From DATGQT01 sp033720695 (GTDB taxonomy: Bacteria; Bacteroidota; Rhodothermia; Rhodothermales; Rubricoccaceae), in NCBI GenBank assembly GCA_033720695.1, contig JAWWCA010000113.1, positions 1 through 12,008 of the forward strand: a stretch of DNA of 12,008 bases, read 5' to 3'. The notes beneath the pieces are model-generated. The model ran no database searches. It was not told where the DNA came from and saw nothing but the letters and a program-made list of their open reading frames with translations. This document shows, piece by piece, positions 11,775 through 12,008 of the stretch; the stretch's first letter is position 1, and every line of letters begins with the position of its first letter. Position numbers and translations under genes: made by a program.

Positions 11775-12008
11775 AGGACCAGACGTACGGCCAATCACCG
11801 GCCTGCTCGACCAGCCCCGCGCGCACGGGGTTCATCCAGACGTACAGTTCCTTGCGCTTTCTCTCATCCGCTGCAGGTGGTCGGGCATCAGCAGGAGCGG
11901 CGGTACCTCCCACTGGAGCCGCTCGGTCCGGTGCTCGACAGATTCGGCCAATCGCGAAGCGGTCGCAGGGACGCACAGCGTGTTGTGGCGGCGCTCCCGG
12001 GTACAAAC
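11770..12008 (-). pseudogene. RAYT (REP-associated tyrosine transposase) remnant, internally deleted and frameshifted
   Basis: Minus strand, 5' end beyond the window edge. Reading from base 12008, frame one gives VCTRERRHNTL, then LAESVEHRTERLQWEVPPLL and LMPDHLQRM, matching the N-terminal half of Y1/HUH transposases of the RAYT group ('.T.ct..R', then 'vLMPdHvH'). A different frame gives KELYVWMNPVRAGLVEQAGD then WPYVWSW and a stop at 11772-11770, matching the family's C-terminal 'Yi..NPVRAGLVe...dWpyss'. Only about 15 codons separate MPDH from NPVRAGL, where intact relatives have several tens of residues, and the frame changes near 11850-11875. The second histidine of the HUH motif is lost (HLQ instead of HxH), and the region expected to hold the catalytic tyrosine is missing. 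It is therefore a dead copy. Base composition here is visibly less G+C-rich than the neighbouring genes. Confidence 0.75.

Noticed and set aside
11770..12006. Minus-strand 78-codon frame as an intact small gene
   Set aside because: Its first half is out of frame with the RAYT similarity, which runs in another frame; it is part of a pseudogene, not a separate protein.

Overview
The window is a very G+C-rich bacterial chromosome segment, densely packed with genes. Three things point to the Bacteroidota/Rhodothermota side of the tree: a type IX secretion system plug protein, a DUF3078 outer-membrane protein, and a short Hc1-type histone H1-like protein with a TTG-N21-TAnnTTG promoter. Combined with the high G+C and C-rich, mostly Shine-Dalgarno-less starts, this fits a Rhodothermota lineage such as the Rubricoccaceae. 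That placement is inference.

Left part (1-3879): the minus strand carries the first 1004 codons of dnaE, the replicative polymerase alpha subunit, cut by the window edge in its OB-fold region. Its upstream region (3013-3174) holds a perfect DnaA box, TTATCCACA. Divergent from dnaE is a protein that looks like an N-acetylglutamate-kinase relative whose N-terminal catalytic lysine/glycine motif is not preserved.

Middle part (3890-10080, all plus strand): a free-standing histone H1-like gene has its own promoter, a strong ribosome binding site and a strong intrinsic terminator. It is followed by a DUF3078 outer-membrane protein and a polytopic membrane protein with an HELAH metallopeptidase-like domain and a helical C-terminus. 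Next comes a tight three-gene run: the T9SS plug lipoprotein, an unrecognised lipoprotein with an Asp5 tract, and a stand-alone flavodoxin domain protein. Much of this block serves the cell envelope.

Right part (10089-12008): a minus-strand gene of unknown function with an HTH-like segment is divergent from a M14-type zinc carboxypeptidase. The window closes with a 32-nt bulged palindrome carrying GTAG at its foot on both strands. It overlaps the 3' end of an internally deleted, frameshifted REP-associated tyrosine transposase (RAYT, Y1/HUH family) remnant. There is no CRISPR array, tRNA, rRNA or phage module. The least ordinary items are the DnaA box in front of dnaE, the membrane-tethered peptidase, the degenerate amino-acid-kinase relative and the RAYT/REP-like remnant.
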